Part shown: in pieces, positions 12,008-57,992 of the stretch | Numbering within the stretch: the stretch's first letter is position 1 | Layout of the letters: the number at the start of each line of letters is the position of its first letter | Assembly: GCA_012845835.1 (NCBI GenBank) | Contig: JABAKD010000010.1 | Coordinates: 17,991,204-18,055,203, forward strand | Length of the DNA stretch: 64,000 nucleotides | Direction: 5' to 3' | From: Undaria pinnatifida | Lineage: Eukaryota > Sar > Phaeophyceae > Laminariales > Alariaceae | The notes under the pieces: model-generated | The model's input: only the letters and a program-made list of their open reading frames with translations | The model's database searches: none | Told to the model about the DNA's origin: nothing | Made by a program: the position numbers and the translations under genes

Positions 12008-12630
12008 GTTTGCGCGGGCGGTCCTGGTGGTGTATTGGTCCTCGCGGGAGCTGGGGGAATCAGGGGTGTGGGCCGGTGTCGGAAACGTATCTCTCAGCCA
12101 TATCGATGTCGAGGAAAGGTGGGAGGAACGCTTTGCACTGGAGTAGAGATTGGTGGGGTGAGAGTGTAGAGGAAGGTTGGATCCAGGCTTGGATCTCGGG
12201 GCGGCAGCTACGATCACCAACAAATCGATCTAGAGGGGAAGGGAAAAGAAGAAAAAACAATATACAAAGTTGAGGTAAGGGCGTACGGTAGGGGGGGTGG
12301 GGGGGGGATGTGCCACGATTTTAGTGCTCGTCCGAGGGTATATGTTCATGGGGTTTGGAGAGTATCTGACTAGAAATCAGACGTTTCGTTTTTGGCAGAC
12401 GACAGTTATACTCACGTCACTTGAGCGATACCTATGAGACTGAATTGGGCAGAGCTCCGTCTGAACTGCAGGATTCCTCTACTATGGTATCAGGGCGTGA
12501 CAACTGTGGGACGATGGCAGTGCAAAGCCGATCGCACGGGTACGATTGATCAGTACCCAAAAAGAGCGAAGGGTGAAAAAAATTTCAGCATGCCGGCACT
12601 ATTTGGTAGGCACACAAAATACCGGGCGGT

Positions 12631-12646
12631 CCTGCCGACGACGCCA
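12631..12646 (-). other. Element 1 primer-binding site
   Basis: The minus strand reads TGGCGTCGTCGGCAGG two bases after the LTR end (TCTACA). Element 2 has TGGCGTCGTCGAGC in the same position, so both would be primed by the same tRNA 3' end. I cannot name the tRNA. Confidence 0.65.
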
Positions 12647-12648
12647 AA

Positions 12649-13016
12649 TGTAGAAGAGTCGTGGTACCGGAAGGTGAGAGGGAAGGGACGCAGGGGTATT
12701 AGCTTCGCTTGGAGACAGCACCGGTTTTTCTCTGTCGGTTTCTTGTTATTATTGGCGTTGAGCTATGGGAAGCTTAAGGAGACAGGAAAGGAGAAGGATT
12801 GAGAGCATGGGGGTGGAGTGAGGCTCACAGAATTCGCTTCACCCTCCAGCATTGCTGCTGTGCTCTCTTCTGGACCTTTACCTATGGAACGTACAAGGAA
12901 CGTTTTCCTAGGTGTTCTATATTCTCATGAGCGCGTAACGCGCTTACTTCTACCTACTTGTCCAGAGGAGGAACGCTCCATTACCGAGAACGCTTTTGTG
13001 GTATATGCTAGCTAGA
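12649..13016 (-). repeat. Element 1 5' LTR
   Basis: Its inner end is set by the primer-binding site at 12631-12646 and the terminal CA. Its outer part, 12729-13016, matches the repeat at the left edge of the window. The outer end has no clean TG and directly abuts LINE sequence at 13017, so it may be truncated. Confidence 0.6.
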
Positions 13017-14770
13017 GGTGAAGGTGTTTGAGGTGCCCGTCGGCACTGACGAATACGTGAGGGAGAGCGCAATGGAGATAGTCCAAAGCGGGGGAAGGGA
13101 GCAACTACTCTCGCGAAAGCTGTCGCGCATGTGCCAGGCAAGCAATCAACCAACCTGATCACCGCTGGCTCTATGGTGCAACTGACCGCCTACATTGAAC
13201 GCGTGATGGAACCATAATTGTCCCTACTCGAATGCTGAAAGCAGGTAGCAAGGCCACGACTATGGTATTGTAGTATCATACCCTCATATCACCTCATATC
13301 ACTGCCGGGTTCGGGCCACTCGCCCGAGTAACTCTGTACCTCATAGGTAAACAGTACAGCAGGCGAGTTTTTTAATGCAGCGCAGCTAACCATTTCATCG
13401 CGGTGTCACATCGCCTAACTAGAACAACCTACACTATAGCTTAAGACCGCAAAGGAGCAGGGGGGTCAATCGAACGAGTGAGCCAGACCCACTAAAAAAA
13501 AGAGGACCCAGAACTGCCCCCCCCCTACCCGCTTGACTAACTGCTTGATCTCCCGGGGGCAGCAGAAAAATCAACGTTTTTCGAGGACGGGTGCCCGAAA
13601 AATCAGTTGACCTTGCAACCCTACCAACAGGCGTAGGAGAGGCTGTCCATGGGGACCGGAGGGTTGGACTGTCGTCGGCTGAAGCCGAAGGATGTCAGCA
13701 ACCGTCGCAAGCTTGGTGGCGACGGTGTTGGACGTGCTTGCTGATATGTCGGGGGGCTATGTGGGGACAAAGTCCGGAGGGAGCTGCCCGATCCAGACCT
13801 CGTTCGGTGCATTTTGGAATAACGCCAAGGGCCTCCGCGATGTGCACGGGGTTACAGAGGAAGCCGTGGCGAACATCGTGCCGGAAAGCTGACGGGACAC
13901 AGAGCCTTTAGAGCAGGAGAACAACATGCATCAGGGCAAGATCAGTTGCGGAAGTGCTGCCGGCACACGGCGCCGAAACTATCAGTTCGAGCAAAGAGCA
14001 GCATAGACTGCGGAGGCTGGTAAACCGAGCCGGTTACGATAGGTACGTCGCATCGCTAGACCAGCTCGCCGAGACTACGCCTCAGCGAGGCACTGGCGAC
14101 TCACAAGGAGAGGAAACTCCGAGAGATTTGGCCAAGCCCCGGCAAAGGAGGTAACCGGAATCAGGGGCTACGTCCTTCTTAAGGGCGAGGCCTGTCGACT
14201 CGGCTAGAGTTATCCCAGCGTCAGAGTTCGTGACTACAGGAAGATTATTGGAGATTGAGGAGTTCTTGGCGGCGAGGTGCCCCTGATGAGGTGTAGTGGA
14301 GGTTAGTATGCGGTGTGCACGATTATGTCATCAAGACAGCGACGTGATCGATCTGATAACGGCCAGCATCGTCGGAGGGACGGACGGATCGTCCCTATCG
14401 CCGAAAGGGGCCTGCAAGGAACGCTTCTTCTAGCTAATCTCTGTGACCACCCAGGTCGCGATTTTGCGTCGCGTGAATAGATACAAACTAGCTGTGAGGG
14501 ATCGCCAGGCCGCGAGGGGAAGGGAGGAAGAAAACCCGAGGACTGCGGCCAATGACCTAGAGACAGATTTTTATGAGGATTAGGATAGTTCTAATCTATC
14601 GGTAATGGATAAAATGAAAATATGTGGGGAACGGAAACTTGGAAATGGTCGGCAGATGGTCATACGAGAGATACTACCGCTTTACGGGAGGGTATTCGAT
14701 TTATATCGGAGCGACATCTATCTACGCTCTAAAGTCAGAGGGAAAAGGCAACAACAACAAAAAAATAGAT
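13017..14770 (+). mobile_element. LINE copy 1, 5'-truncated and decayed
   Basis: This copy is homologous over most of its length to the minus-strand copy at 33416-35720. It starts in the region after the RT palm, with codons for a VPVGTDEYVRESAMEIVQ-like stretch (VPIGTDEYARESAMKIVQ in the other copy). It continues through degenerate sequence to the 3' UTR, with stops and indels throughout and a different or deleted segment at about 13230-13590. It ends near 14745-14770 in a short (CAA)n-type tail, at the position where the other copy has (AAT)n. The LINE clade cannot be fixed because fingers, palm and endonuclease are missing. Confidence 0.75.
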
Positions 14771-16430
14771 GCAGATGACACGGCAACTAGACAATGGCAA
14801 CAATAATAAACATCCAGGAACTAGAAAGGGGTCGAAAATGCGGCTACTCGAACTAAACAATAATAAGAGTATGCACGTTGCTAGGGGATCGAAGATGCGG
14901 CTATTCGAAACAAACAAAACGCAAAAGATACACATCTTTTTTTCTCATCATCATCAATTTTACTTTCCAACTCAAATCGCCGGAGGTTTTACCCTCATTC
15001 GACCTTCTGCCCAAAGCCGTGGATTCTGGCCGTATGCCACTGTTGGCGTCTAATAATTGAAACGAGTTGTTCTAAAAATTGTAACATATTTTAAGGTGAT
15101 GCCAGCCAAGCTCGCGATGTTCACGAACCGATTTGCTCGAATTTATCCATCCGGAAATTGGATCCATAAATCTAGCCGCGACCCGCGCTACGATAGAGGC
15201 ACGAGCAGTTTTCGTCTGAAATGTTTTCTGGATGACGGGGAGCTCCTTGACCCCTTTAAACCCCCCGAACCCCTCCCTATACTAAATCCAAGTAATTTTG
15301 TCCACAAAAACGGGTTTCCAGTTGCAAAGGGGTTTAACCAATCCGCCGGAATTTCACTTTTCTTTTTTCAAAGCGTTTTTTTTCGTTGTATATACCTAGG
15401 CCATGGGGATGTTCGTCGGGAAGCGCTTTTGTTTTTGTCCGAAACAGCCTATGGTCGCCGTATAGAGCCCTTCAAGCGATGAACCCCAGGAAATAAACGG
15501 CGCACATCTCTACCGTACATAGCATGGGCCCAGCCCGGCCCGCAGTGTGAAAAGTAAGAGGGAGGGGCAGCGTGGATTCCCAGGAGCGTCTCGAAAAATG
15601 CCCGTTTATGGTGCAGGCACATATTACTTCGAAGCATTGACGAGGGTGCCGAGTTGCTGAGTTGTTTATTGCCAACGTTGATCCTGCGTGCGGGGCTGGA
15701 ATATTGGGAGTTAGAGCTTGGGTCTATAGTACGCGTAGGACATGCATGTTGAATGCTTCCTCGTTTCAGACTATTCACCGTCTTCTTCATGAGACAGGTG
15801 AGATACGTAGCATCGAACAAGAGGTGCTCATACAGTTCTCCCCACCCAAACGAAACCGAACACAAGAAACGCAAGGGAAACACGTCAGGCTTGTGCACAC
15901 CCAGCAACGAACGCCTCGTCTTCTCTGCAGCACCTCGGCATCGCTGGGTGTCTTCCTAGGCCCGGGAGAGCTGGGGGGTGTTCAGTATGTGTTCCACGAA
16001 GAGAAACCGAATGCCCCCTATTTATGACAGGGCTGACAAACAACTAAATAATAATATTGCAACATACAGCAAACTCATGCCTGATGAAAAAAACCCATTA
16101 ATATTATATACCCACGACGTTTCCAACTTAACTGCGCTGCTCTTACGACGTAAGAATGTGAAAATGTGCACGTTGTTGCGATAGCATCACGTGCGGTGCT
16201 CAGAGATATTACTGTGGAGCAAAACGGCCGTCACCCCACGCGCCCTTCTCGCCCTATCGGGATGATAGGCGTCGCCTTTCATGCGTGCATGTGTGCCGCC
16301 ATCTTGCATCGGGCCCATTGCGCCAGGACAGACCACTCCTAATTCAAATAATCAAAACAGGGAAGCCTGTAGGTGAAACTACTGGTAGTATTTAAAGCAC
16401 AGCCGCCAGACAGTACATAACCTTTGACAA
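14771..16430. other. Intergenic region, no supported gene
   Basis: Two copies of the GTCGAAGATGCGGC dispersed motif lie at 14826-14915. An open frame on the minus strand at 15449-15907 (152 codons) and one on the plus strand at 15057-15482 show no domain, no signal peptide and no homologue I recognise. I treat both as chance frames. The strip around 15226-15400 is pyrimidine-rich. Confidence 0.4.
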
Positions 16431-16439
16431 AAACACGCC

Positions 16440-17160
16440 TTTGGACAAAGATTGCTGTCGACAAAACATGCTGGCACCTGGGCAGCGGCGCACAACCCCT
16501 AACCTACACCGTCAGCTTGCGCAACCACACCTACCTGTTGCATTTGACATTTTAGTGCTTGGAGGAATAGCTTACATGGAATTAGGGCTCCATATGCAGC
16601 CACCACACACTACAGCACCTTTCGCACAACAGGCCTGTTGCCAAAACGTGCCTCTTGAAAAACCACGGCTGGCATCTGGCGAGCAACGCACCACTCCTCT
16701 GCTACACGTTCAAGTTGCGCCAATTATACCTGTTGCACCTACAGCAGTAGCATGTTTTGTTCTGGGGAAACACCGCTTGGAACTAGGGATGAAAAGGGCC
16801 TTAAGTAAATGCAACCGCCACGCGCTAAAGCTCGTTTTGACATAGCACGCATGTTGACAAAACACGCTTGAGACCTGGCGAGCAACGCACCACTTCTCTC
16901 CTACACGTTCCAATTGCGGAATTGCACCTATTGCGCTGAATACCTTTTCGTTTTGGGAGATAAAATACCTGGAACCACGGGTCTAAATGACCTCAAGCGA
17001 ATGCAACCGGGAGGCGCTACAGCACCTTTTGACATAACACGCCTGTTGATAAAACACGCCTGTTGGTAAAACATGCCTGAAACCTGGCGAGCAACGCACC
17101 ACTTCTCTTCTACGAGCACACGTTCAAACTGCGGAAGTATACCTGTTCATCTGACACCTT
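16440..17160. repeat. Four-copy ~200 bp tandem repeat downstream of the transporter
   Basis: The phrase CCTGGCGAGCAACGCACCAC, with changes, recurs near 16480, 16676, 16873 and 17080. In each copy it is followed by a TACACGTTCAA-like phrase and then CACCTGTTG-like text. Copies differ by many substitutions, so this is an old array. It ends about 400 bp beyond the transporter stop codon, in its downstream flank. Confidence 0.7.
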
Positions 17161-17545
17161 AGAGTTTTGAGGGTTACAACGCTTAAATCTTGGGGTCAAA
17201 GTTGGATACAAAACTTTTGGCAGTGAAAAATTTGTAAGACCCAACACCAATCTGTTATCCAATTTTCCTTCCAACAACGTGCAGTGCATGTGCTTCACTC
17301 TTAAAGCAAAAGCTGACACAATGCACCGAACACCACCACTCTCGCCCAATCCATGCTCCTCCCCGGCGTGTCCTCCTTTGAATGCGCGCTTTACAGTGAT
17401 CACAGTGAGTGTACTACAGCGGTACATTAACTCACAAAATATATACCGGTACATGCTTGGTACGTAAACAAAATGAAATGAAAGGAAACACAAACTATCA
17501 CACAAAAGAAAACACGAAGATGAAACGCACGCAGCGCACAAGTGA

Positions 17546-51919
<34,374 letters not shown>

Positions 51920-52299
51920 GGTGCAGAGGGAGTTTGTGTCAAGTTGCAAGTGTAGCAACTCTGCAAGTTGCAATCAGAACACGAAATAATAAACTTCGTA
52001 TAGTCTATTTATGCACCTGGTAGGCCTTTACGACAAGGGGACGTTGATATATTTTTCCCTTGTGAGGAACAACAACTAACCAGTAACTATGGCCATTTTA
52101 CCTACATGCACGGGCTGCTTGGCAATAATAGGCGCTGCTCCTCCCTAGCTGCGGTGTGAGTGGATACCGAGTACCACTGCTGTATGTATCTGGTATGGGG
52201 TTCAGGGATATCAGGATACCCGAGATAGACGTGATCGAAACATCAGTCGTAGCAGCCATTACGAGACGATTAGCAAAACGTACATATATATTATGCTTC

Positions 52300-52371
52300 T
52301 TCCATACCAATACACCAGTACGGACCTGAAATAAATTTATTTCAGGTCCGTACTTGTGTATTGGTATGGAA
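52300..52371. promoter_or_regulatory. 72 bp near-perfect palindrome upstream of the transporter
   Basis: Two 36-base arms (TTCCATACCAATACAC through AATAAA, and its complement) meet at 52335/52336 with one mismatch. It lies about 380 bp upstream of the transporter ATG. A role is not shown. Confidence 0.85.
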
Positions 52372-52384
52372 TGAAGTATCATTG

Positions 52385-52571
52385 TTGTTGTTAATCTCAC
52401 ATTAACTCGCATAATCAAGTCCGTGGTCACAGGACAGGCTCCAGTCACTCTGGAGCTGAGGAATACCCCAGGGAAAAACACAAACAACCCAAGGTGGTAC
52501 ACACATATATCACAGCTGACGCAATTCATGCCTCCACCAGAAACTTATAAAAAAATTGAAATCGGGAGTCA
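52385..52571. repeat. Inverted-repeat arm, right of exon 1
   Basis: Reverse complement of 51435-51640. It ends with AAATCGGGAGTC, mirroring GACTCCCGAT at the other end. Confidence 0.85.
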
Positions 52572-52734
52572 GTCTACGATGTGCCAGGTCCATACCGGTG
52601 CATACGTCTCATTACTCACGCCTGGAGAAACCGACTATCTATACAGATTGCCACCCAAGAAATACTACCACGTGTATATTACACGTAGTATCTATCACTA
52701 CGCATGCGCACGGCGGACGTAAGTCAGTTGGAGA

Positions 52735-52920
52735 ACAGAAACAAAGAAAAGAGAAGAAAAATAAAAAAGAAAGGAAATAAAAGAGAAGAAAGCGAAACAA
52801 ACGAAATAGAAACTAAAAGAAAAAAAAGAAAAAGACAAGAAAGGCAAGAAAAAAACAAGACGAGAAGAGGAAGCAAGGAAAGGAAAAAAGAATTAAAAAA
52901 AAAAAAATAAGAGAAAGAAA
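52735..52920. repeat. Purine-rich (GAAA-type) low-complexity tract
   Basis: Almost pure A/G on the plus strand, without a fixed unit. Confidence 0.8.
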
Positions 52921-53099
52921 AATGTCATACGAACTAGCAGACCCTAGGAATTGACTAAAGACGGCATTGGGCTCATAGAGGGTATCAAGTGCATCATCAA
53001 AATTTAATGGCACTGGGGAGAGAACGCAACATGGCGAGGAAGTCAGGGCGGTCTTACGCTATCTTGTCGCGGCCATTAGGAGGCCCACAACTTTCAAGA

Positions 53100-54000
53100 T
53101 GATGATGGCCAAACTCAGACTTCAGTCTCTAGGGCATGACGCCCCCCCTCCCCCCCTTTCCCCCTCTCCCCTCCCCCCCTCCCCTCCTTTCCCCCCCCCC
53201 CGCCCCCCTTCCCCCTCCCTTCGGCCGCGTAGAGGTGCCAACGGTGGATGGTGCTGCCGCAGCCTTTGCGCGTCGCTCTGCAGCTTTGCGTTTCTCCGTT
53301 TCATGCCAATTCCGCATGAACAACTCGGCTCCCTCCTCTACTCGTCGAAACCATCTGCCAGCGTTCTGAGCAGCCTTTCGACATCCTTCGAATTTCATTC
53401 CAAAGACCGACATATCCTCCTTCAAATGATCCATCCAGTCTTTCTCTTGCCCCCCTGAGTAGCCCTTACCCCCAACAAACTCCCCAAACATCACCCTCTG
53501 TGACAGACGCTCCTCTCCCATACGTGCTACGAATCCCGCAAACATTATCCTCCGTCTGCGCACTATCGCCTCCATGCTCTCGGAAGCTGTCTTGGCAAGC
53601 GCGTCGGCGTACGATAGGGTGTGGTCGTCGCGCTTCCGTTTTCGCCATCCAAGACATCGGAGGAGCATGGAGTGGTGAACCCGTCGTAGCCTGCCATAGT
53701 CAGGCTTCTTCGGGCTCCACGTTATGCAACCGTAAATCAGTGTCTCGACCACCTCAGCTTTCAGCAACCGCACCTTTAACCGTAAGCGCAAACCCGGGCG
53801 ATCTTAGATTTTCATCTTGAACCGCTGGAAGCACGCCCAGGCCCTCTGAAGACGCCGCGTTATTTCAATGCTAACGTCTCTGTCTGCGGTGATAGCCTCG
53901 CCCAAGTACACAAACTCGATTGTTTGTATACCTGGTCGACTGCATTGATTGTGAAGGACACTTTCCCCCCGCCTTTGGTTTCCAGGTATCATTCGAGTAG
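53100..54000 (-). mobile_element. 3' part of a second type of LINE
   Basis: Two minus-strand frames, 53804-54000 and 53129-53791, join into the C-terminal part of a non-LTR RT protein. It starts with IEFVYLGEAITADRDVSIEI and continues with VRLLKAEVVETLIYGCITWS, HHSMLLRCLGWRKRKRDDH, RRRRIMFAGFVARMGEERLS and YSGGQEKDWMDHLKED. The YLG, LIYGCITW and CLGWR blocks are typical of the region after the RT palm in many LINEs. A frameshift lies near 53800. The reading frame runs into a C-rich stretch at 53140-53225. It is 5'-truncated, as is usual for LINE insertions, and unrelated to the LINE at 13017 and 33741. Confidence 0.88.
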
Positions 54001-54009
54001 TATGTTGTT

Positions 54010-54440
54010 GTCTCACATTAACTCTTGTCAAGCATCTAGTGTCTGTCGTCACACAAAGGTGCTGGAGCCCTAGAAAGATCCGAAAAACCAAATGAAATCA
54101 AAATTCGTCCGGGAAATACTACGCTTTCCCGCCTAAAAACGCGATACGACGAAGAAGGCGCGCAAGTGAAATGATCCTATGTGCAAACGGAACTCACACG
54201 GCCGCGGGTATCCACTCAACTACGGCATAGAGTTCCACCGTTCCAACAACTAACGAACTAGCGCCTACAAACTACGTACAGCGATTGGGCTGCCTGCACC
54301 GTACGAACCGCACGGTAATCGTGAGCACAGACGAACGCGCCTGTTGTCTCGAGTGCTGTCAGAGTGACGACCCGCGGGCATGCAGTGAAAAAAGAGCAAT
54401 GGAACCAAAAACCACCATACAAATATCAATGATCGCCCCG
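54010..54440 (-). repeat. Inverted copy of the 36480-36890 repeat
   Basis: Matches the reverse complement of 36480-36890 with moderate divergence. It directly abuts the truncated 5' end of the LINE, so the LINE may have inserted into it. Confidence 0.8.
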
Positions 54441-54559
54441 TCTTCCCGGGTTATCTGACAGGTTGCAGCGCAGCTATGACGCCCGTGCCTGAAAATTGAA
54501 AATTGCGGGGGGTCGTTCCCCATGAAGGATATAAACATAATTACCATAGTCTAAGTCGC

Positions 54560-55295
54560 GGTCGGTCGTTAAACTTTCGTTTTTTGGACTTTTGGACTGT
54601 ACAGACTTTCAAAGCTGCAACTGCTGCTAGACTCTTCGAGCAGCTGCCGCAGCTGCTGGGCCATTCGAGCAGCTGACGCAGCTGCTGGGCCATTCGAATG
54701 GCTGTCCAAGAACTTCAAAACGTCAGCCATGTTTTGTGATTTCAATGCTGGTGGTGGTGATTAAGGCTGCAAATTTTGCATCAGCTGCTGCTGCTGCCGT
54801 TCGTTTTTTCCCCCCTATCCGCTGCAGCTCACGACGTCAGCAGATTCCGTGTGGTACTTGGTGCTGTTTTTTTACCGCTATACCACAGCGCTGTCGCCAA
54901 AGCTTCCAGCGCCACCGCCAGTACCCCCGCGCCGCCGCGGCAGCCGCTGATGCTGCTGCTGCTGCTGCTGCTACTGCTGTTGGCGTCTATACTGCGTAAG
55001 TTTGTAAAGGTAAAAAGTCGGCTGTCTGTGGTCATGACCTCGCCTAGCCTACCTTCCTTGCTATATACTCGCTCCATGGCGGAGTGCCTATGCGTGGGGA
55101 GCATGGGATGGAGGGAGCTGGCCGTGATAATGACACTATTAATAGTGCTATCCGTGACTGGGCACCTTAGGGGAACGCGCTCAAGTGCTGGCTGCGGAGG
55201 TCGCCGTTGCTGCAGCAACGTGTTGCGCGCATTCGCATCGTTTATTTCGGATTGCTCAACATAGCTGCAGCTTCAAGTATTTATATACACCAAGA
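54560..55295. other. Region with CTG-rich repeats, no supported gene
   Basis: AGCAGCTGCCGCAGCTGCTGGGCCATTCG-type units are repeated two to three times at 54635-54705, and a (CTG)n run is at 54950-54978. A plus-strand frame at 54776-55264 (162 codons) has a poly-Leu stretch and a possible membrane segment (ELAVIMTLLIVLSVTG). I cannot tell it from chance and do not call it. Confidence 0.4.
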
Positions 55296-55725
55296 TGTGG
55301 AAGACAGGGTCGTAGATACCTATCGTAGATCGCGTACACGCATGCGCGAGAGGACACGTCACCGGTCAGGCAATACACGATCCCGCGTCGCGAATGGCGT
55401 CACCCGTCATAGACGGCGTTGACCCGTCCCCGGAAGGTCAGCCACCGAAAGATGATCCCGCCGCATGACGAAGGGCATAAGCCCACCGTCACTCTAGCTC
55501 TAGCTTTAGCATCTCCTCGCTACATATAAGAAAGAAAGGTTTACAGCGTGCGTCCGCTGTGAGGACGATCGTCAAGGGACCTCAGCACCGCGACGTCCTC
55601 TCCGCTTCAACTTCAGCTCTGCGACGCCCTCTCCGCTTCGACTTCCGCTCTGCGACGAGTACCAGACCTCCGGGACCACCCTCTTCACTTCGACACCGGG
55701 ACCCCGTGAGAGACCAGGTTCCATA
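55296..55725 (+). repeat. Element 3 5' LTR
   Basis: 430 bp, starting TGTGG and ending CCATA (not the usual CA). A TATA-like CATATAAG lies near 55525. Short direct repeats (CTCTCCGCTTC, CTCTGCGACG) occur at 55595-55660. Confidence 0.93.
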
Positions 55726-55726
55726 G

Positions 55727-55745
55727 TGGTGACCACCGTCGGAAC
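55727..55745 (+). other. Element 3 primer-binding site
   Basis: TGGTGACCACCGTCGGAAC starts one base after the LTR. It begins with TGG, complementary to a tRNA CCA end, and differs from the site of elements 1 and 2. Confidence 0.6.
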
Positions 55746-55804
55746 AACAAAACCTATATAAAAACCTATATAAAGTTTGCCGTCGGAAAAGAAGAAAAAA
55801 CAAC

Positions 55805-57516
55805 ATGCCACGCTCAGGAGCTCGCTCCAAGAAGAGCCGCGGGAAGGCCCGCAAGGCATCGCCCTCTCCGGAGGAACCGACTCCCGCACTGGCGGGGAAC
55901 TCCTTTGCGGCCCTCGCACCCACCGACCAGGGCGGACCGGCCGAGGATGACGAAGAGCAGCCGGACGCTGCAGATGAGGCTGGTGCGCTCAGCACGACGC
56001 CTGCATCAGCTGGGGAAGCCGTTGAGGAGGGCTCGAGCCTGGCAGAGGACATCCTCGCCGCGCCAAGCGCTCTCCCCGGCCACGACCCCGTCCGCGTCGA
56101 GACCGCCGCGTACCTCAGGAAGTGCATGCTCGACGGCACCACGCCGCCGGCGTGGGTCTTGGAGATGGTGCTGCCTGACAGCCGGAAGCCTGTGAGTGGG
56201 CCTTCCGACAAGAAGGTAGACGAGGTGAGAGGAGTACCACAGCCACAGCAAAACCTCGACGTTGTTTTTGAACGCGTGCAGCACCCAACGACTCTTGCCA
56301 CGCCTATACAACAGCAGTCGAGTAGCTCTGACAGCAGCTGTACCCCTCCCCCTGACCACTCTCAACCAGACCCCCCGACAGCACGTAACACCTCTGCTGT
56401 AGAAGCAATGCCCACAAACCCCCTGACAGCACGTAACACCTATGCTGTAGAAGCACCTCAAACAGCACGTACAACCTCTGCTGTAGCACCCCCGAGCGCA
56501 AACCATAACCACAACGAAGGCCACAAATTTTCGATCAAAACATCGGATATGCCCCCTTCACTCAAGTTGCACGGGTTACCAACTGAAGATGTGCCCGAAA
56601 TCATGGCGCTCTTTCACGCTCACATCCGTTTGCACGCCCCTGACGGCTCCCTGGATTCGGTTGTCGACCGCCACGCCGTAAGATACCTAGCATACTTGGT
56701 GACCGACGGCGCAGCTAGCACCATGAATCTAAGCCAGTGTGGGACGTTAGAGTGGCGCATAGGCAAAGAGCTTGCCCAACTGAACACGGAAGCTGTAGAC
56801 GTCAGAGCACCACGCAACTGGAAGGAGTGGGCGGATGCTTTCACAAACCTGTTAGCCCCGTGAACCGCATCGTCCTCCTCGCTCGCACCGTCTCTACCCT
56901 AAAGCAAGGCCGTAGTGAATCCGTCGACTCGTACGGACTGCGTGTAACTCAAGCATACGCGCGCCTCCTAGCCGAGGCAAAACGAACCACTCCCGTCAAC
57001 GTCTCGCCATACCAACATGCATGGCAAACATCGCTCATGGCATCCTTCGAAGCCGGTCTAGTTCCGCACGTACGTCTAAAACTTATTCGTGAAGACCCCT
57101 CCCTCACGTACCAAGCCTCGCGGACTCGCGCCAAGAAACATGAGACCAAAGCTTTACGCGCGGCCCCCACCCCCTCCCCGACCACGTATGCTTCGGCCGT
57201 CACTGGCACATCTCCTGGACCCAACCGACAGTTGATAACTTCGATGGCCAAACTCGAGAAAGCCATCGCATCAAATCTGACGGCGGCGCGAGGCCGAGAA
57301 CGAAGAGTGACCTTCGAGCCAGCAACATATGGCTGGTCCGGCAAGCGAGGCAGGTCGCCGAGTAGCGACGCGAGTAAGAGTAGAAAGGCAAAAGTAGCGT
57401 CGGGCGACGAGTGCGACTACCCGATGTGTCGCCACCGCAGCTCGCACTCGCGCCCGGATTGCAGGCTGGCCAGAGCGCACGAGCGCGACGGCATAGTAGT
57501 CACGAAAAAACCGTGA
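55805..57516 (+). pseudogene. Element 3 gag
   Basis: ATG at 55805 begins a basic N-terminus (MPRSGARSKKSRGKARK) and an acidic, Pro/Thr-rich region with repeated TARNTSAVEA-like motifs. A capsid-like domain follows (LHGLPTEDVPEIMALFHAHI, then WADAFTNLL). The first frame stops at 56863. The protein continues in another frame from about 56860 with NRIVLLARTVSTLKQGRSES, typical of retrotransposon Gag, to 57516. One frameshift near 56855 therefore splits Gag. Near its end CDYPMCRHRSSHSRPDC has an unusual CX4CX5HX4C spacing in place of CX2CX4HX4C. Confidence 0.85.
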
Positions 57517-57992
57517 GGGGGCCCGCGCCGGTTACCTCAAACCGGTTCGGGGAGTAGGCATACTAGGATCACCAAACCCGCGGTAGAAACGATAGCGCGT
57601 TCAGCTAGCGTAGCCTTGGAATGTTCCGGTAGACCTAGTAGTAAGAGGAGGGATAAGTGTGGCCGAACAAAGAGCTCCACCCCTCTGGCGAGTACCCATG
57701 CGAAACAAGTACATGCAGACAACCAGTCGAATACTGTAACAGACTTGGAAAATAAGCAGCAGGTCCGAGTGTTCTAGCAGTACCGCGTGGAGTTGGACCA
57801 GCCGTAGAAACAGCACGCAGAGTCGAGAAGAGTAGTTAGCGTCAGAATGATACGTTTTCACCTTCCATGGTACCACAAGCGTTGTATGTTTCTGCTGCGT
57901 CCCGCAAACTAAATGAGAAAATTTAAAATCAAGTTTTATTATCATGCAACGCTAACCGGGAAACGCACTTTGATGCTTCCCACGCGTCTGCC
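57517..57992 (+). other. Spacer between element 3 gag and pol
   Basis: Stops occur in all plus-strand frames and I recognise no domain. It may be decayed coding sequence linking Gag and protease. Confidence 0.4.

Larger units (their letters stand above)
1..13016 (-). mobile_element. Element 1: NADAR-bearing Ty3/gypsy chromovirus, degenerate
   Basis: On the minus strand the domains read, from high to low coordinate, gag with zinc knuckle, NADAR, retropepsin, reverse transcriptase, RNase H, zinc-binding N-terminus and DDE core of integrase, chromodomain and a C-terminal extension. The RT-RNase H-integrase order is that of Ty3/gypsy, and the chromodomain makes it a chromovirus. A repeat of about 290 bp occurs at 1-296 and again at 12729-13016, as expected for the two LTRs; the left copy is cut by the window edge. 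Several stops and frameshifts break the reading frame, so the copy is dead. Outer boundaries are uncertain because the left LTR is incomplete and the right one abuts a LINE. Confidence 0.85.

Noticed and set aside
12484..12500. TGGTATCAGGGCG on the plus strand as a primer-binding site of a plus-strand element
   Set aside because: No LTR copy ends before it in plus orientation, and the minus-strand site at 12631-12646 agrees with element 2 and with the gag orientation.
15449..15907. 152-codon minus-strand frame as a host gene
   Set aside because: No recognisable motif, no similarity to anything I know, and no supporting exon structure; length alone is not enough.
53122..53470. Pro-rich plus-strand frames over the C-rich stretch
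   Set aside because: They are the antisense of the LINE C-terminus and its C/T-rich strand, with no independent domain.
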